Part shown: piece by piece, positions 45,230 through 55,789 of the stretch | How positions within the stretch are numbered: position 1 is the first letter of the stretch | Layout: each line of letters begins with the position of its first letter | Made by a program: the position numbers and the translations under genes | The notes under the pieces: generated by a model | Told to the model about the DNA's origin: nothing | What the model saw: only the letters and a program-made list of their open reading frames with translations | Databases searched by the model: none | NCBI GenBank assembly: GCA_028673005.1 | Contig: CM054118.1 | Location: 88,140,858 to 88,204,857, forward strand | Reading direction: 5' to 3' | DNA length: 64,000 nucleotides | Source of the DNA: Tanypteryx hageni | Lineage: Eukaryota > Arthropoda > Insecta > Odonata > Petaluridae

Positions 45230-46475
45230 CTCCCCTCTCCTTTCACCCTCTCCTCTCCTCCCACCCTCTCCTCTCCTCCCACCCTCTCCTCTCCTCCCAC
45301 CCTCTCCTCTCCACCCACCCTCTCCTGTCCTCCCACCCTATCCTCTCATCCTCTCCTCTCCTCCCACCCTCTCCTCTTCTTCGTCCCTTTCATCTCTCCC
45401 TCCCTCTCCTTCCTCCCTCTCCTCCCTCCCTCTCCTCTCTCCCTCTCCTCCCTCCCTCTTCTCCCACCCTCTCCTCTCGCCCTCTCCTCTCACCCTCTCC
45501 TCCCACCCTCTCCTCTCACCCTCTCCCCTCACCCTCTCCTCTCCTCCCACCCTCTCCTCTCCTCCCACCCTCTCCTCTCCTCCCACTCTCCTCTTCTTCC
45601 TCCCTTTCATCTCTCCCTCCCTCTCTCTCCTCCCACCCTCTCCTCTCCTCCCACCCTCTCCTCTCCTCCCACCCTCTCCTCTCCACCCACCCTCTCCTGT
45701 CCTCCCACCCTATCCTCTCATCCTCTCCTCTCCTCCCACCCTCTCCTCTTCTTCGTCCCTTTCATCTCTCCCTCCCTCTCCTTCCTCCCTCTCCTCCCTC
45801 CCTCTCCTCTCTCCCTCTCCTCCCTCCCTCTTCTCCCACCCTCTCCTCTCGCCCTCTCCTCTCACCCTCTCCTCCCACCCTCTCCTCTCACCCTCTCCCC
45901 TCACCCTCTCCTCTCCTCCCACCCTCTCCTCTCCTCCCACCCTCTCCTCTCCTCCCACTCTCCTCTTCTTCCTCCCTTTCATCTCTCCCTCCCTCTCTCT
46001 CCTCCCACCCTCTCCTCTCCTCCCACCCTCTCCTCTCCTCCCACCCTCTCCTCTCCACCCACCCTCTCCTGTCCTCCCACCCTATCCTCTCATCCTCTCC
46101 TCTCCTCCCACCCTCTCCTCTTCTTCGTCCCTTTCATCTCTCCCTCCCTCTCCTTCCTCCCTCTCCTCCCTCCCTCTCCTCTCTCCCTCTCCTCCCTCCC
46201 TCTTCTCCCACCCTCTCCTCTCGCCCTCTCCTCTCACCCTCTCCCCTCACCCTCTCCTCTCCTCCCACCCTCTCCTCTCCTCCCACCCTCTCCTCTCCTC
46301 CCTCTCTCCTCTTCTTCCTCCCTTTCATCTCTCCCTCCCTCTCTCTCCTTCCACCCTCTCCCTCTCCTTCCACCCTCTCCTCTCCTCTCACCCTCTCTTC
46401 ACCCTCTCCCCCACTCTCTCCCCTCCAACTCCCCCCACCCTCTCCTTCACCCTCTCTCCTCTCCAAACATTAACT
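45230..46475. repeat. Polypyrimidine satellite with 372-bp higher-order unit
   Basis: Almost pure C/T on the plus strand, built of CCTCTCCTCTCCTCCCAC-like monomers. Marker variants (CTCCACCCACC at 45309, 45681 and 46053; CTTCTTCGTCCC) recur every 372 bp through two complete units and a third that carries an internal deletion of roughly 25-30 bp. The first two units look identical over at least 270 bp. All long open frames here are by-products of the missing stop codons. Confidence 0.93.
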
Positions 46476-46494
46476 TTATTTATCGATAGATTTA

Positions 46495-47035
46495 GTGCAT
46501 CTCTGTAGTTTTCACAGGTTTATACACCTCCCCTCCTTGTGTGGGTGTTTTCCCGTAGTGTACTTATGTATTTGATCTTTTCTGTTTCTTCCCTCTTTTT
46601 TCTTTTCTTTCTTTTTTACCCTTTCTTCTTTTATTGCTGTATTTAGTAGATTTCGCAGGTCCACGCACCCCCATCCTGTCTGGGTGTTATACTGTAGCGC
46701 ATTTATTTGTTCTTTTTTATATTTATTTCCTCCCTTTTTCTTTTCCACCTATACTCTTTTATTGCTTTTACTTTTATGTATGTTATCTTATATATTATAG
46801 TGTAACTTATGATGATTTGTTTAGTGAGCTCTAGTAGGTTTCGCGGGGTTTTCGGACCCCTTCTATTTTGGTGTTTCCGTGAAGTGGTTTTTTTGTTATT
46901 TTCCTACAAAATTATTACCTTTTTTACAATTACGGTACTTTTATTATATTATTATTAATTAATTAATTATATTTATCATGACAAGGAAGAGAGGACTTCC
47001 TAGTCTAAATCTCGCCCCAAATAAAGACCATATAT
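46495..47035 (+). repeat. Three degenerate units followed by a SINE-B-type tail
   Basis: Related blocks start near 46495, 46645 and 46827 (TTTCRCAGGT... TGGGTGTT... GTAGTG pattern). At 46994-47022 the phrase GTCTAAATCTCGCCCCAAAT then AAAGACC is the plus-strand form of the 3' tail seen at 50617, 50847 and 51493. The whole may be a 3' end of the partner retroelement of SINE family B. Confidence 0.5.
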
Positions 47036-48011
47036 AATCTAATTTAATCTTCACCCTCATACCCATCCTCTACCCCACTTATTCTCCCTCCAACTCCACC
47101 CTCTCCCCCGCCCTCTCTTTCACCTTCTCTTCCATTCTTTCCCTTCCTCCCACCCTGACTCCCTCCGCTCGGAGAAAGCGAATCCAGGTGCCGAGGGGCG
47201 AGGCGCGGACTGGGTCCGCTCACCTCCCCCCCCCCCCCCAAGGGCGCTCGCGAGGGCGATTTCCAGTCCCGGGGGGATGCGGGTGGGTGGAGCGTCGAGG
47301 TGGAACGACCGCACCGCACCGTACAAGAGGGGAACCAAAGGACCATTACGACGAATCGATCGGTGAATGCGTTTCCGAAGACCTTGGAGAGGAGGCGCCG
47401 ATTCTAGGCGGAAATTTCAACGGCCGATGTCCTCTTCGCTGCTCGAGGAGGTGGTCGATGGGGTGGGGTGAGTGTGTTTTCGCACTTGGGTGACAAATTA
47501 ATCGCTGGATTCCATCATATTGTAGCCTGCTATCTTTTCCTGGAATGATATGTTTTGAACTGTCTGTTTGTGTGTGTTTGAGATTGTGCTCGCGCGCCAA
47601 AAGTCCCCGAGCACGCAACTTTGCTACAGACGATAGAATTGTACGAACTGTGATATAGACGTCGCACCTCATGCGGAACTTTTGACACTTGCGGGTAAAC
47701 GCGCATCAGTCGTCGTCATTCCATTTTTCCGTTGAATGCGAGTTTGAGTCTTGATGATAACTTCGCTGGAGTATTTGTACGAATCGTTTCGGAACGAAGA
47801 AGAGATAACATAAAGAGGCGAACTGCAATTAGAAAGCTTTCCAATCCGCGTCGCTTCGCAGCGCGACACTTTAAAATCTAGTTTCACAAAATTCCTCGGG
47901 CTTAAAAAAACAGTTGAAACGGCGATAGGAACTCATACATTAAACGGTTGAAACGGAAGGAGTTTAAATCGGTCGACGCAAAAATTCAAATACATCTCGA
48001 AACGGTCGGGA
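47036..48011. other. GC-rich island, no gene confirmed
   Basis: 47160-47475 is CpG-rich with a run of about 16 C (47226-47241) forming an acceptor-like CCCCAAG before GGCGCTCGCG. A donor-like GTGAGTG lies at 47467. No frame through it is convincing. It could be a promoter or 5' exon of a host gene. Confidence 0.3.
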
Positions 48012-48297
48012 CAGCGGCGGATTTAAGCCTCCTGGTGCCCTTGGCGCTAAACATTTGGGGGACCCTGGCGCTAACGAGTCGGGGGCCCTGCAAACTAAAT
48101 ATATATATACAGTGAAACCGCTCCTAACGGCCACTCTCTTCTGTGACACCTCTTAACGATCGTTTTTCTATGGATTCGTAGAGACGTTCCTCTGATTTTT
48201 AAATTGGGACATTTAATATTTCTGAGATTATATACATGAACATTTTTTCGGGGCCCCTGTCGCGCGCCAATTGCGACCCCCCTTAAGTCCGCCATTG
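48012..48297. mobile_element. hAT MITE related to 38092
   Basis: CAGCGGCGGATTTAAG (48012) and CTTAAGTCCGCCATTG (to 48297) match at 13 of 16 positions as inverted repeats. GGGCCCCTG/AGGGG motifs inside match the 38092 family. A pogo-like end, TACAGTGAAACCGCTCCTAA, sits at 48109. No clear TSD. Confidence 0.65.
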
Positions 48298-48378
48298 AGT
48301 GTGAGGGAGAAATTCAAAATTTAGGATAACTGACATGAACGGTCTTTTGCAGAATCCAAGGGTTCCACGTAACCCAAG

Positions 48379-48452
48379 TTGAAAAGAACTGCCATAGGTC
48401 ACGAGGCCCCTGGCACACGTCATGAGCGACTCGTCCTAAATCCGCCATCGGG
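48379..48452. mobile_element. Single end of the same hAT family
   Basis: CGAGGCCCCTGGCACACGTC to CCTAAATCCGCCATCG is one end of the 38092/48012 family; the partner end is absent. Confidence 0.55.
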
Positions 48453-49539
48453 CCGGGAAATCGATTTTTAATCCAAAACAACGAAAAATTATGACTTATC
48501 ACGAGGAGATAAACACTTTGATCTCCTCGAGAATTCTTTCTTCCTTTGAAACGTTTTCATAAGTCTTTCGTGACCACTGCTTACGAGGAAATATGATTAA
48601 AAATTTGAAAAATCCAAAATTTCCAGTTTATGGAAAAAACGAAATTATCGAAATATGCCGAAGAAAACTCTGATGGTTGCAAGGAGACACAATGGCACAC
48701 ACGTCAAGTAGGACTTATAGCGAGATCCAATCGATAAAGCTCGATAGTTCCTATTTCCGTTAGTCTGCTCGAAACAAATTCGATTTTATTTTCAGCGCGA
48801 AACGAGAATCGGTTATTACTTTTCGCGACAATTATTGCTTTCCAAATTTTCCTACTTGAGTGGCGATGGCATTTTTAAGACCACGCTCCAATTAACATTC
48901 ATCCAATCGGTTCCAGTCTCCATGTCGCATTTTTTTCCAGCGGCAGCTCATTTCCCAGCGTCCCCTTTGTGCGTTTGTCGAGTCGCGATCTTCGTCTCTT
49001 TCCCGACGATCGAACCTTAGACCCTGCGAATCATCTCTCGAACATCATCAACCCAAGTTATTTATCGTGAATGCGAAATCTTTACGTTCTTGTTTCAGAT
49101 CAAAATATGATATAAATTATATTTTCCATTCCTAGCGAATGTAATAACGAAATTTAGTCTTTGCTGTTCCCTGCTATCTCTAGGTTTCCTCCTTTCTAAG
49201 ACCGATATCCCTCCGTATCCCTACCTATAACTTTATATAAAATTATCCATCATGATCTTCATTCCCTTTTTAATTCTCGTGTCTCTGTTTCCTTCTCCTT
49301 TGATGAAAACTTCCAAACTTTCACCAATCAAACGCTATCTTTCTTTTTCCCGTTCCTCTCCTTAACTTCTAAAACTGATACATACCAACAAACTTTAAAA
49401 AAACTGTCACATGAACTTTCGGATTCCCGCCATAGCCGCAGGTTTACCTGAAAATTTCTATTCTTTCTTCCTTACTATTGTCTGCGTTTTTACTACTTAT
49501 TTTAATTTTCGTTATTTAACATTAAAATAACAGCGTCAT
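48453..49539. other. No gene recognised
   Basis: Mixed composition with short unsupported frames and no recognisable repeat. Confidence 0.45.
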
Positions 49540-49875
49540 TATTAGAAAACTGAAATGGACATCGTTAGAGGAACTTAGACTGCAGGCTAGATTTAAACTG
49601 CTGGAAATACATGTCGGAGGGACTAGCTAATAAGATAGTAGGTCTTATCAGAAGCTCGACGTATCTCGGAAGGCAAGACAGCGAGTATAAGATTCGCGAG
49701 ATCGACTGTAGGACGGAGCGATATAGAAGATCGTTCTTCCCTAGGACGATAAGAAAACGTCATAGGAAAATATATTATAGGAAAACTAGGGACATTTGGC
49801 GCACTGCACCCACTGCCACCCACCAAAAAGGCGACTTGCAGGGTATCATGTAGATGCAGATTTAATCATCTTGTA
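49540..49875 (+). pseudogene. CR1/jockey-like LINE 3' end
   Basis: Reads SLEELRLQARFKLLEIH, then after a shift EGLANKIVGLI and finally RYRRSFFPRTIRKRHRK. This is the C-terminal signature of arthropod CR1/jockey-like ORF2 (LE.RR..ARL.LLYKI, then SFFPRTIREWN). It ends with GTATCATGTAGATGCAGATT, the usual 3' end of this group. Only the last 100 or so codons remain. The relic at 3770-4770 is of the same type on the other strand. Confidence 0.7.
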
Positions 49876-50616
49876 AATTTTCGCTCTACAAGGACTGTCT
49901 GAAGAGACTTTTTTCCTCCTTTCATTCGAGTAAAACTCTTCCTTTGCGCCTTTCGAGAAAGCAGACTGCTCGGTTTCCCCCCTCCCGGTTCCCTTTCCCC
50001 CTAACCAACCCCGCCTCCCCCCTTTAAGCTCCCCCCCAGCTCCGCATCAGCTCCTCCCTCTCCTTCCCGCTAAGCGCCTCTACAAAAGCGACCGATGCAA
50101 CCACAACAGCTCTCAGTGGATGTGCTCGGAACGTGGAATAGACAGTACAGGGTGGAAGTGATCTCTCGATTCTCCCGAAATGGACGTCTGTTCGCGAGCG
50201 GCGGTGAGTTGGTTTAATTTCTAAGCGACGTTCCCTCCGTGACGAAACGAATGGAATCTGTTCTCCATATTTAAATATATTTGTTTCTTTTTGTATCTCC
50301 TCTCCTACGCGTGTGCTTAGATAAAGTTTCATGCCTTTCTAAATCTAATAATCAGAGAGCACAGGAATCGTACGTGACTCCACTCAATCTGAAGGAACAA
50401 AGAGGAAGTGAGAGAGGTAGCGAGAGACAGAGGGAGAGGGTGAGAGGGAGGAAGTGAGTGAACGAGGGAGTGAGAGAGGGAAAGAGAGAGAGAGAGAGCG
50501 GGAAGGAGAGAGGGAAGGAGAGAGAGAGAGAGAGGGAAGGAGAGAGGGAGGGAAGGAGAAAGAGAGAGAGAGAGGGAAGGAGAGAGAGAGGGGAGGAGAG
50601 ATAGATAAATAGATAG

Positions 50617-50667
50617 ATAATCGTCTTTATTCGGGCGAAATTTAGACCATAAGGTCCATTATTACAA
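50617..50667 (-). repeat. SINE family B tail fragment 1
   Basis: GATAATCGTCTTTATTCGGG then TTTAGACCATAAGGTCCATT; on the minus strand it ends AATAAAGACGATTATC. Embedded directly in the GA array next to a short GATA run. Confidence 0.75.
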
Positions 50668-50846
50668 GGAGAGAGAGAGGGAAGGAGAGAGAGAGGGAAG
50701 GAGAGAGAGAGGGAAGGAGAGAGAAAGTGAAGGAGAGAGAAAGTGAAGGAGAGAGAGAGAGGGAAGGAGAGAGAGAGTGAAGGAGAGAGAGAGAGAGGGA
50801 AGGAGTGAGAAAGAGAAGAGGAAGGAGAGAGAGAAGGAGGAAGGAG

Positions 50847-50935
50847 ATAGATAGATAAATGTCTTTATTTGGGCGAAATTTAGACCATAAGGTCCACTCT
50901 TACATTTAACCCTTCGCCAATGCTATGTTAAATTA
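50847..50935 (-). repeat. SINE family B tail fragment 2
   Basis: Longer fragment of the same tail (GTCTTTATTTGGGCGAAATT then TACATTTAACCCTTCGCC). It lacks the tRNA head. Confidence 0.75.
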
Positions 50936-51492
50936 TATTAAAATACCTTAAATTACACCAAAAACGATTATGGTAATAAAATACTAAAACAGAGAGAGAG
51001 AGAGGGATAAATAGGTACACATTCAGGAAAACCTCTAAGAAAGACAACGCATTTGTGGGAAAAACTTGGAAGGAATTGGCTTGGCCAACCTAGTAAACAC
51101 CACTCAGGAAAACCCCCACGAAGTGAAGAAGGTGGAAAAATCCTGCGTTACATCATAGAACAATATGAACGATACTCGAGTACAATAAAGTGAAAAATGA
51201 AAAATTATATGTTAATATAGCAGGTTAAAAAATATAATAATAATAAATAAATAGAGAGAGGGAAGGAGAGAGAGAAAGGGAGAGAGAGAGAGAAAGGGAG
51301 AGAGAGAGAAAGGTAGAGAGAAAGGGAGGGGGAAGGAGGGAGGGAGTGAGAGAGGAGATAGAGAGGGAATGAGAGAGAGAAAGAAAGAGTGAGGGAAGGA
51401 GAGAGAGAGGAGAGAGAGAGAGAGAGAGAAGGAAGAAGAAATGGTAAGAGAGAGGGAGTGAGAGAGTGAATGAGTGAGAAAAATATGGAAAA

Positions 51493-51648
51493 GGATAATC
51501 GTCTTTATTGAGGGCGTTATTTGGACAATCATGTCCATTCTTACATATAACCCTGACGAACACAAACATCCACGTCCGAGGCGGGATTCGAACCCGCGAC
51601 CCTACTATCCGTTGGCAGATACTCTAACCAACCGTCTACCAAGGATAG
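51493..51648 (-). repeat. tRNA-derived SINE family B, full copy
   Basis: Minus strand: TCCTTGGTAGACGGTTGGTT (box A region, from 51644), perfect box B GGTTCGAATCC (about 51583-51593) in a T-arm-like GCGGGTTCGAATCCCGC, a short body and the AATAAAGACGATTATCC tail. About 155 bp. It differs from family A in head and body. Confidence 0.82.
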
Positions 51649-51960
51649 AGAGGGAATGAGGGAGAAAGGGAGGGTGTGAGAGAGAGGGAGTGAGAAAGAA
51701 GGGGAAGGAGACAGACAAATGGCTTTCCATTTAACCCATAAAGACAGGATAGAGCGGGAATGAAGGAGAAAGGGAGGGGGAGAGGGAGAGAGAGGGAGGG
51801 AGAGGAGATAGTGAGGAAGAGAGAGAGGGAAGGAGCGAGAGAGGTTAGGAGAAAGGGAGGGCGGGAGTGTAAAGGTGAGGAGCAGAGAGAGAGAGAGAGG
51901 GAGGGAGTGACAGCTGTCAATCCACAGATTATTTTCTGGTGTATGAAACTGTGATAGTAA

Positions 51961-52367
51961 AAATCTTCTCTCGCGAGCAATTTGACTTTATCGATAGATT
52001 GGTCCAATCGCATAGATGGTCATAGGGCAAGGCGATCTAGGGAAACGCCTAGGGCAGACTAAGGGTTGGTCACGCCTGGTCTCTGTGGGTCCTCGCGCCT
52101 CTGTGGGCCTCGCGTCTAGATCCGCGAGAGAGTCAGGAGCATAGTGCGAGAGGGAAAAGAAATGTATAGATTGAGAATCTTCAACACAAAGAAGCGGTCA
52201 CACATACTAAATGACGAAGGAAGATCACCGTAAATTATATATGTCGAAGAACAATCTCAAATGATGGGAATCATTGAAAAAATAATTATTTCCAAGGGTT
52301 TCACTCCAAAACTTGGAGATGCGATCGACATTGATCTCAGAAGTCCACCCTCTATGTTGTGAATATA
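51961..52367. other. No gene recognised
   Basis: Non-repetitive spacer between the GA arrays and the mariner relic. Confidence 0.5.
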
Positions 52368-52925
52368 CGGGGGTCGATCGGAAAGTAAGGTTATCACTCA
52401 GTAGGTATACTTGTAGGAAGCACACTAGTCGTAGCTCTGTACACTTACGTATCTGTCAGGCAACACTGCAGAGCCAGCGCACGATTGCGCTTTGCTGTAG
52501 CATTTCAAATGGCGACTAGACTAGAGCCTTGGTCTCGCGCGGAGGTCCGAGCTGTGGTTCGGTTTTTGTGGGTGAAGATCACGAGGCGACGCCCTGGTCT
52601 CCGTTGTCAGGGGGCATTCTCCTTCGCAACACTGCCCGGCCACGATGAACTCTTGGAGTTGGTGGCGCAGTTTTGGTAGGACGTGCTCGGCCATCCGCCT
52701 TACAATCCAGATCTCTTCCTCAGCGATTTCCGCCGCTTTCCACTGTTGAAATATCACCTAGGGCGACATCGGTTTGCCTCAGATACGGGTGTAAAACCTT
52801 TCCTCACTACGTGGATGGATGCCAAGGAACCAGAGTTAAAAAATAGTCAAGCGGTGGTGGTTTCATGTTTTTTATTTGGTTACCTGCTATAAATATAAGC
52901 CTTGTTACCTTATATGAAAAGGGGG
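52368..52925 (+). pseudogene. Mariner transposase, internally deleted
   Basis: The left end TACGGGGGTCGATCGGAAAG (from 52366) is a mariner-type terminus with TA. ATG at 52509 gives EPWSRAEVRAVVRFLW, equivalent to the mariner N terminus (...EQR.VIRFLW). This is fused directly to ITRRRPGL and then the C-terminal catalytic part: LPGHDELLEL, HPPYNPDLFLSDFRRFPLLK and LGRHRFASDTGVK. Most of the HTH region and the first catalytic Asp are gone. A single in-frame TAG (52677) also splits the frame. The third Asp (in NPDLFLSD) is kept. The right end near 52920 is poorly defined. Confidence 0.8.
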
Positions 52926-53118
52926 GGTTGCGAGACACGGTGAAACAATAATAGGAATAAACAAACAAAAACTCCTTCACCGTAAAAAGTAAGAGAATAC
53001 TCACACTCACACTGCAGGTTGCTGGCAAACGCCGTCGCAGGACCTAAGTCAAAGGAAAACACACGCACACGCAGAAACATGCAAAAACCACTCTCACAGT
53101 AAACTCAAACTAAGAATT

Positions 53119-53170
53119 AAACTAGACACCGATGTTTCGACAGCTAAGCTGTCATCTTCAGTAGAGTTTC
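53119..53170 (-). ncRNA. Hammerhead-ribozyme-like motif
   Basis: Minus strand: CTA (stem I), core CTGAAGA (53161-53155), T, a perfect 6-bp stem GACAGC/GCTGTC with loop TTA, GAA, a 3-bp stem ACA/TGT with loop TCGG, C in the cleavage position, then TAG pairing with the CTA. AAA/TTT extends stem I beyond a small bulge. As at 39158, one extra pyrimidine lies between core and stem II. Fits a Penelope-associated hammerhead; cleavage is not shown. Confidence 0.45.
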
Positions 53171-53192
53171 TAAATCCACGACTGTCCGATGA

Positions 53193-53764
53193 ACATATCG
53201 ACACTATTGAATAAGAGTTTTCGTTTGCGTCAAATGGACAAACGATTGTTACTCAACAATAGTTAATATTCAAGAACAAGCACTTAAAAAACGTACTTGC
53301 CCTAGGTATGTTTAGATATAGCAGGTTAATTTCTCGTTTATTGTGATCATGTAGCGTTCATTCAGTCTTTCTTCGACAGGATTACTCGTTTTCCCGTGTA
53401 TTTCCCGTCAAGACAGCAAGACGACTGTAAACTTCTTCGGTTGTCATCGCATTAAGCGATTCTATAGCGAACGGCACTCGCTCTTAATAACAGACCGTAG
53501 GAGAGGCTGCGCTGACGTTCGTGGCGTTCCCTGAATGCACCCTGTGGTGACGGCGTTGAAGGGGAAATTTGCGCTCTAATATTTCGCGATTCTGCGGATA
53601 TTAATCGCTGAGGTTCGTTGATGAAAAATAAACATTATAAAATGAACATGCGAAACCGATGGGCATATCGACACCATTGAATAAGAGTTTTCATTTGCTT
53701 CAAATGCACAAACAATTGTTACTCAACAATAGCTAATATTCAATAACAAGCAATTAAAATAAAT
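53193..53764. repeat. Direct repeat of about 112 bp, 460 bp apart
   Basis: 53193-53304 and 53651-53764 share CATATCGACACYATTGAATA, GTTTTCRTTTGC and ATTGTTACTCAACAATAG with few differences, both leading into a TACTTGCC phrase. The 340 bp between them is unique in this window. The arrangement could be the paired terminal repeats of a Penelope-like element. Confidence 0.8.
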
Positions 53765-53974
53765 GTACTTGCCTTAGATATCTCCAATAGCCACAGCAAG
53801 TTTAGAAAACCATGTGCTCATTTCGACTACAGAGCAGCCGTCTTCATTGGTAATTCAGCGAAACTAGAATCTATTTTCGGTGAATTACCACTGAAGACGG
53901 CTGATTTGTAGCCGAAATGTGCACATGATTTTCTAACCTTGTGTGGATATTGGAGATACCTAAGGCAAGTACAT
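53763..53974. repeat. Inverted repeat of about 98 bp, Penelope-like
   Basis: Arms 53763-53861 and 53876-53974 are reverse complements at roughly 85-88 percent with a spacer of about 15 bp. Each arm contains a TGAAGACGGCTG...TAGYCGAAATG phrase, the same core/stem/GAAA pattern as the hammerhead-like motifs but with a poor cleavage base (G), so probably inactive. Confidence 0.85.
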
Positions 53975-54254
53975 TTTTTTAAATTGCTTGTTCTTGAATT
54001 TTTTTCAGCCATAAGAAGAGCCCAATAGCTCCATGTTGAATTAATAGCTAATATGTAACGGTAAAACTTTTATTTGTTTTACATTTCTCAGTCTGTAGTG
54101 ATGGTGGCCTATTTGGTGCGACGGCAAACGAACATTTTTTCGACGAAGCATGATGCCTTTTATAGCCCTAATGTTTGATTCCGAGAACATAAAACGATCC
54201 GTTTGAAACGCATCTCCTTTTCGCGGATTATTTGGGAAATATGCGCCATTTTTG
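53975..54254. other. Flank upstream of a host exon
   Basis: AT-rich. No TATA box at a convincing distance from the exon was recognised. Confidence 0.4.
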
Positions 54255-54504
54255 ATGTCCAGTATTTCGGATGTACTCCCGAACGGTCAGCCGAAATATC
54301 CTCCACCACCCGATTGCTCTTTCCGCCAGCAGCGCCCTCTGACTCTCATCTGTCTGCTCTGCTGCGCGGTGGCCGCCGCTTCCGAGCAGGCTTCCTCTGC
54401 AAGTGCGATGAGAGGCCCGCGGTCTGCAGAGATCGGAGCAGCGAGGGTCGTCGCCGCAGGGGAAGGCCTAAAAGACCCGGAGGACCTAGAAGCGGAACAC
54501 ACGG
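54255..54504 (+). CDS. Secreted His/Gly-rich protein, first recognised exon
   Basis: ATG at 54255 opens a GC-rich frame; residues 26-43 are RPLTLICLLCCAVAAASE, a signal-peptide-like hydrophobic segment. The 25 residues before it make an unusually long N-region. Acceptor-like sites (TTTCCGCCAG, then CAG) end at 54329 and 54332 in phase 0, so the true exon may start there with the initiator in an upstream exon. The acidic part ends LKDPEDLEAEH. A donor at ACGG/GTACGG (54504/54505) gives phase 1, exactly what the exon at 56479 needs; GTATAAG at 54515 is an alternative with the wrong phase. Membership in the gene of 56479 and 62438 is inferred from strand, phase and the secretion signal. Confidence 0.5.
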
Positions 54505-54519
54505 GTACGGGTCACGTAT

Positions 54520-55789
54520 AAGCGATCTCCCGCCTACTGGCAAAATTCTGAAATAAGCTGCCATAGCTATTAAGGAGAAAATAAGCTAGGCGCATTACTT
54601 ATTTTAATACTTAGATTAAATTTGTAGGGGATGCTGAATGATTCGACGGTTTTTAATAGTAAATGATCAATTGCGAACGGGTGGTGCTGATCTACCGGGC
54701 AGCTATATAGACTCCACCGCCGGCATCTTCTGTGCGAGTTTAAAACGAATTTTCATTTTCAATCGCAGTAAAGAGATCACGGCGCCACTTGATCTAAAAG
54801 TGCGCAGATCTAGGCTGAGGAACTTTTAGTGAGTTTACAATTCAATCTATGCGGTTTTACAACCGAAACCTGCAGTTATACTAATAGATTATTAGTATTC
54901 GATCTCATTTTGGGCACTTTCTTCTTTAAATGTGTCCACAGAAAAAGTAAAAGCAATTTATTTTATGGAGGTTTTTTATTATCTCTTAGATTCTTGTTAT
55001 ATAAATTATATCACTAAAAATATTTACATTGATCGAAAAGTATATAATATTCGTAGCCAGTTCAGCACAGGCTGAAGTTTGTCTCCGTTCTTTGGGTATA
55101 GTATCTTAAAAATAAATTCCACCAGGTAAAAAATATATCTCTGGCTAAGGCTGAAATTAATAAAATAGGCCGTGACTTTGTGTTTAGCCATAATTAACAC
55201 TTGATTAGAAAATGAAATAATATCTCGATGCGGCAGGCTTCGTCGAAACCAAATCAACTCCTGCTGATCCTACATTGAAAGGTTATTTCATTTTCTACCC
55301 AAGTGTCTCCGAGGATTCTTTGTTGAAATTTGAGGAGATTTGAATGGAAAGCGCTGGAAATGTAATTGAAACTAAAATTTCCCCCTTAAGTCTTTACTTT
55401 GCAATCCATTTAATTAATTAATTAATTCAATTAGTCAATCTTTTGCTTCAAATGACACTCGAGATTTTTTAACTCGTACAACAAGAAAGTGAATGTGAAT
55501 TCATCGTTGTTGGCAGCAGCATATCTTTTGGACTGATGCATTTCGTATTATGACCTCTCACCTATTAAAACAATCTCCATTTAAGTTAGATAATACGCAC
55601 CAATTGACATATCATAGCTTTATATGTTCAAATGGCGCTTTCTTTCACCCTGTTACCCAAAATCCGGTTTAAGAATAGCTATTGCCCTCGCCCCGAATGG
55701 GCCGAGTTCGATATTCGACATTATCTCGTCTATGCGATGTTCATGTTTCGTTTAAATGAGTGTGAAAAAAGTGGACCTATTCGAAGGAG
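54520..55789. other. Putative intron, no repeats named
   Basis: AT-rich sequence inferred to be the first part of the intron between the 54255 and 56479 exons. No element ends recognised. Confidence 0.4.

Larger units (their letters stand above)
50400..51960. repeat. GA-rich microsatellite arrays
   Basis: Purine-rich arrays of GAGAGAGGGAAGGA-type units at about 50400-50605, 50668-50846, 50990-51010, 51250-51470 and 51650-51915, interrupted by three SINE family B sequences in one orientation. The minus-strand Ser/Leu/Pro-rich frames here are artefacts of composition. Confidence 0.9.

Noticed and set aside
45075..46508. Very long Ser/Pro/Leu-rich plus-strand frames (up to 477 codons)
   Set aside because: They are open in all three frames because the region is a C/T-only satellite; no codon bias or conservation distinguishes one frame.
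47188..47493. 101-codon plus-strand frame in a CpG-rich island
   Set aside because: No motif, ambiguous frame across the possible splice sites; recorded only as a GC-rich island.
51573..51645. Functional tRNA gene on the minus strand
   Set aside because: The T arm is perfect, but the sequence continues into a repeated SINE body and tail; acceptor ends do not pair as a mature tRNA.
51212..52013. Ser/Leu-rich minus-strand frames
   Set aside because: Translations of GA microsatellites.
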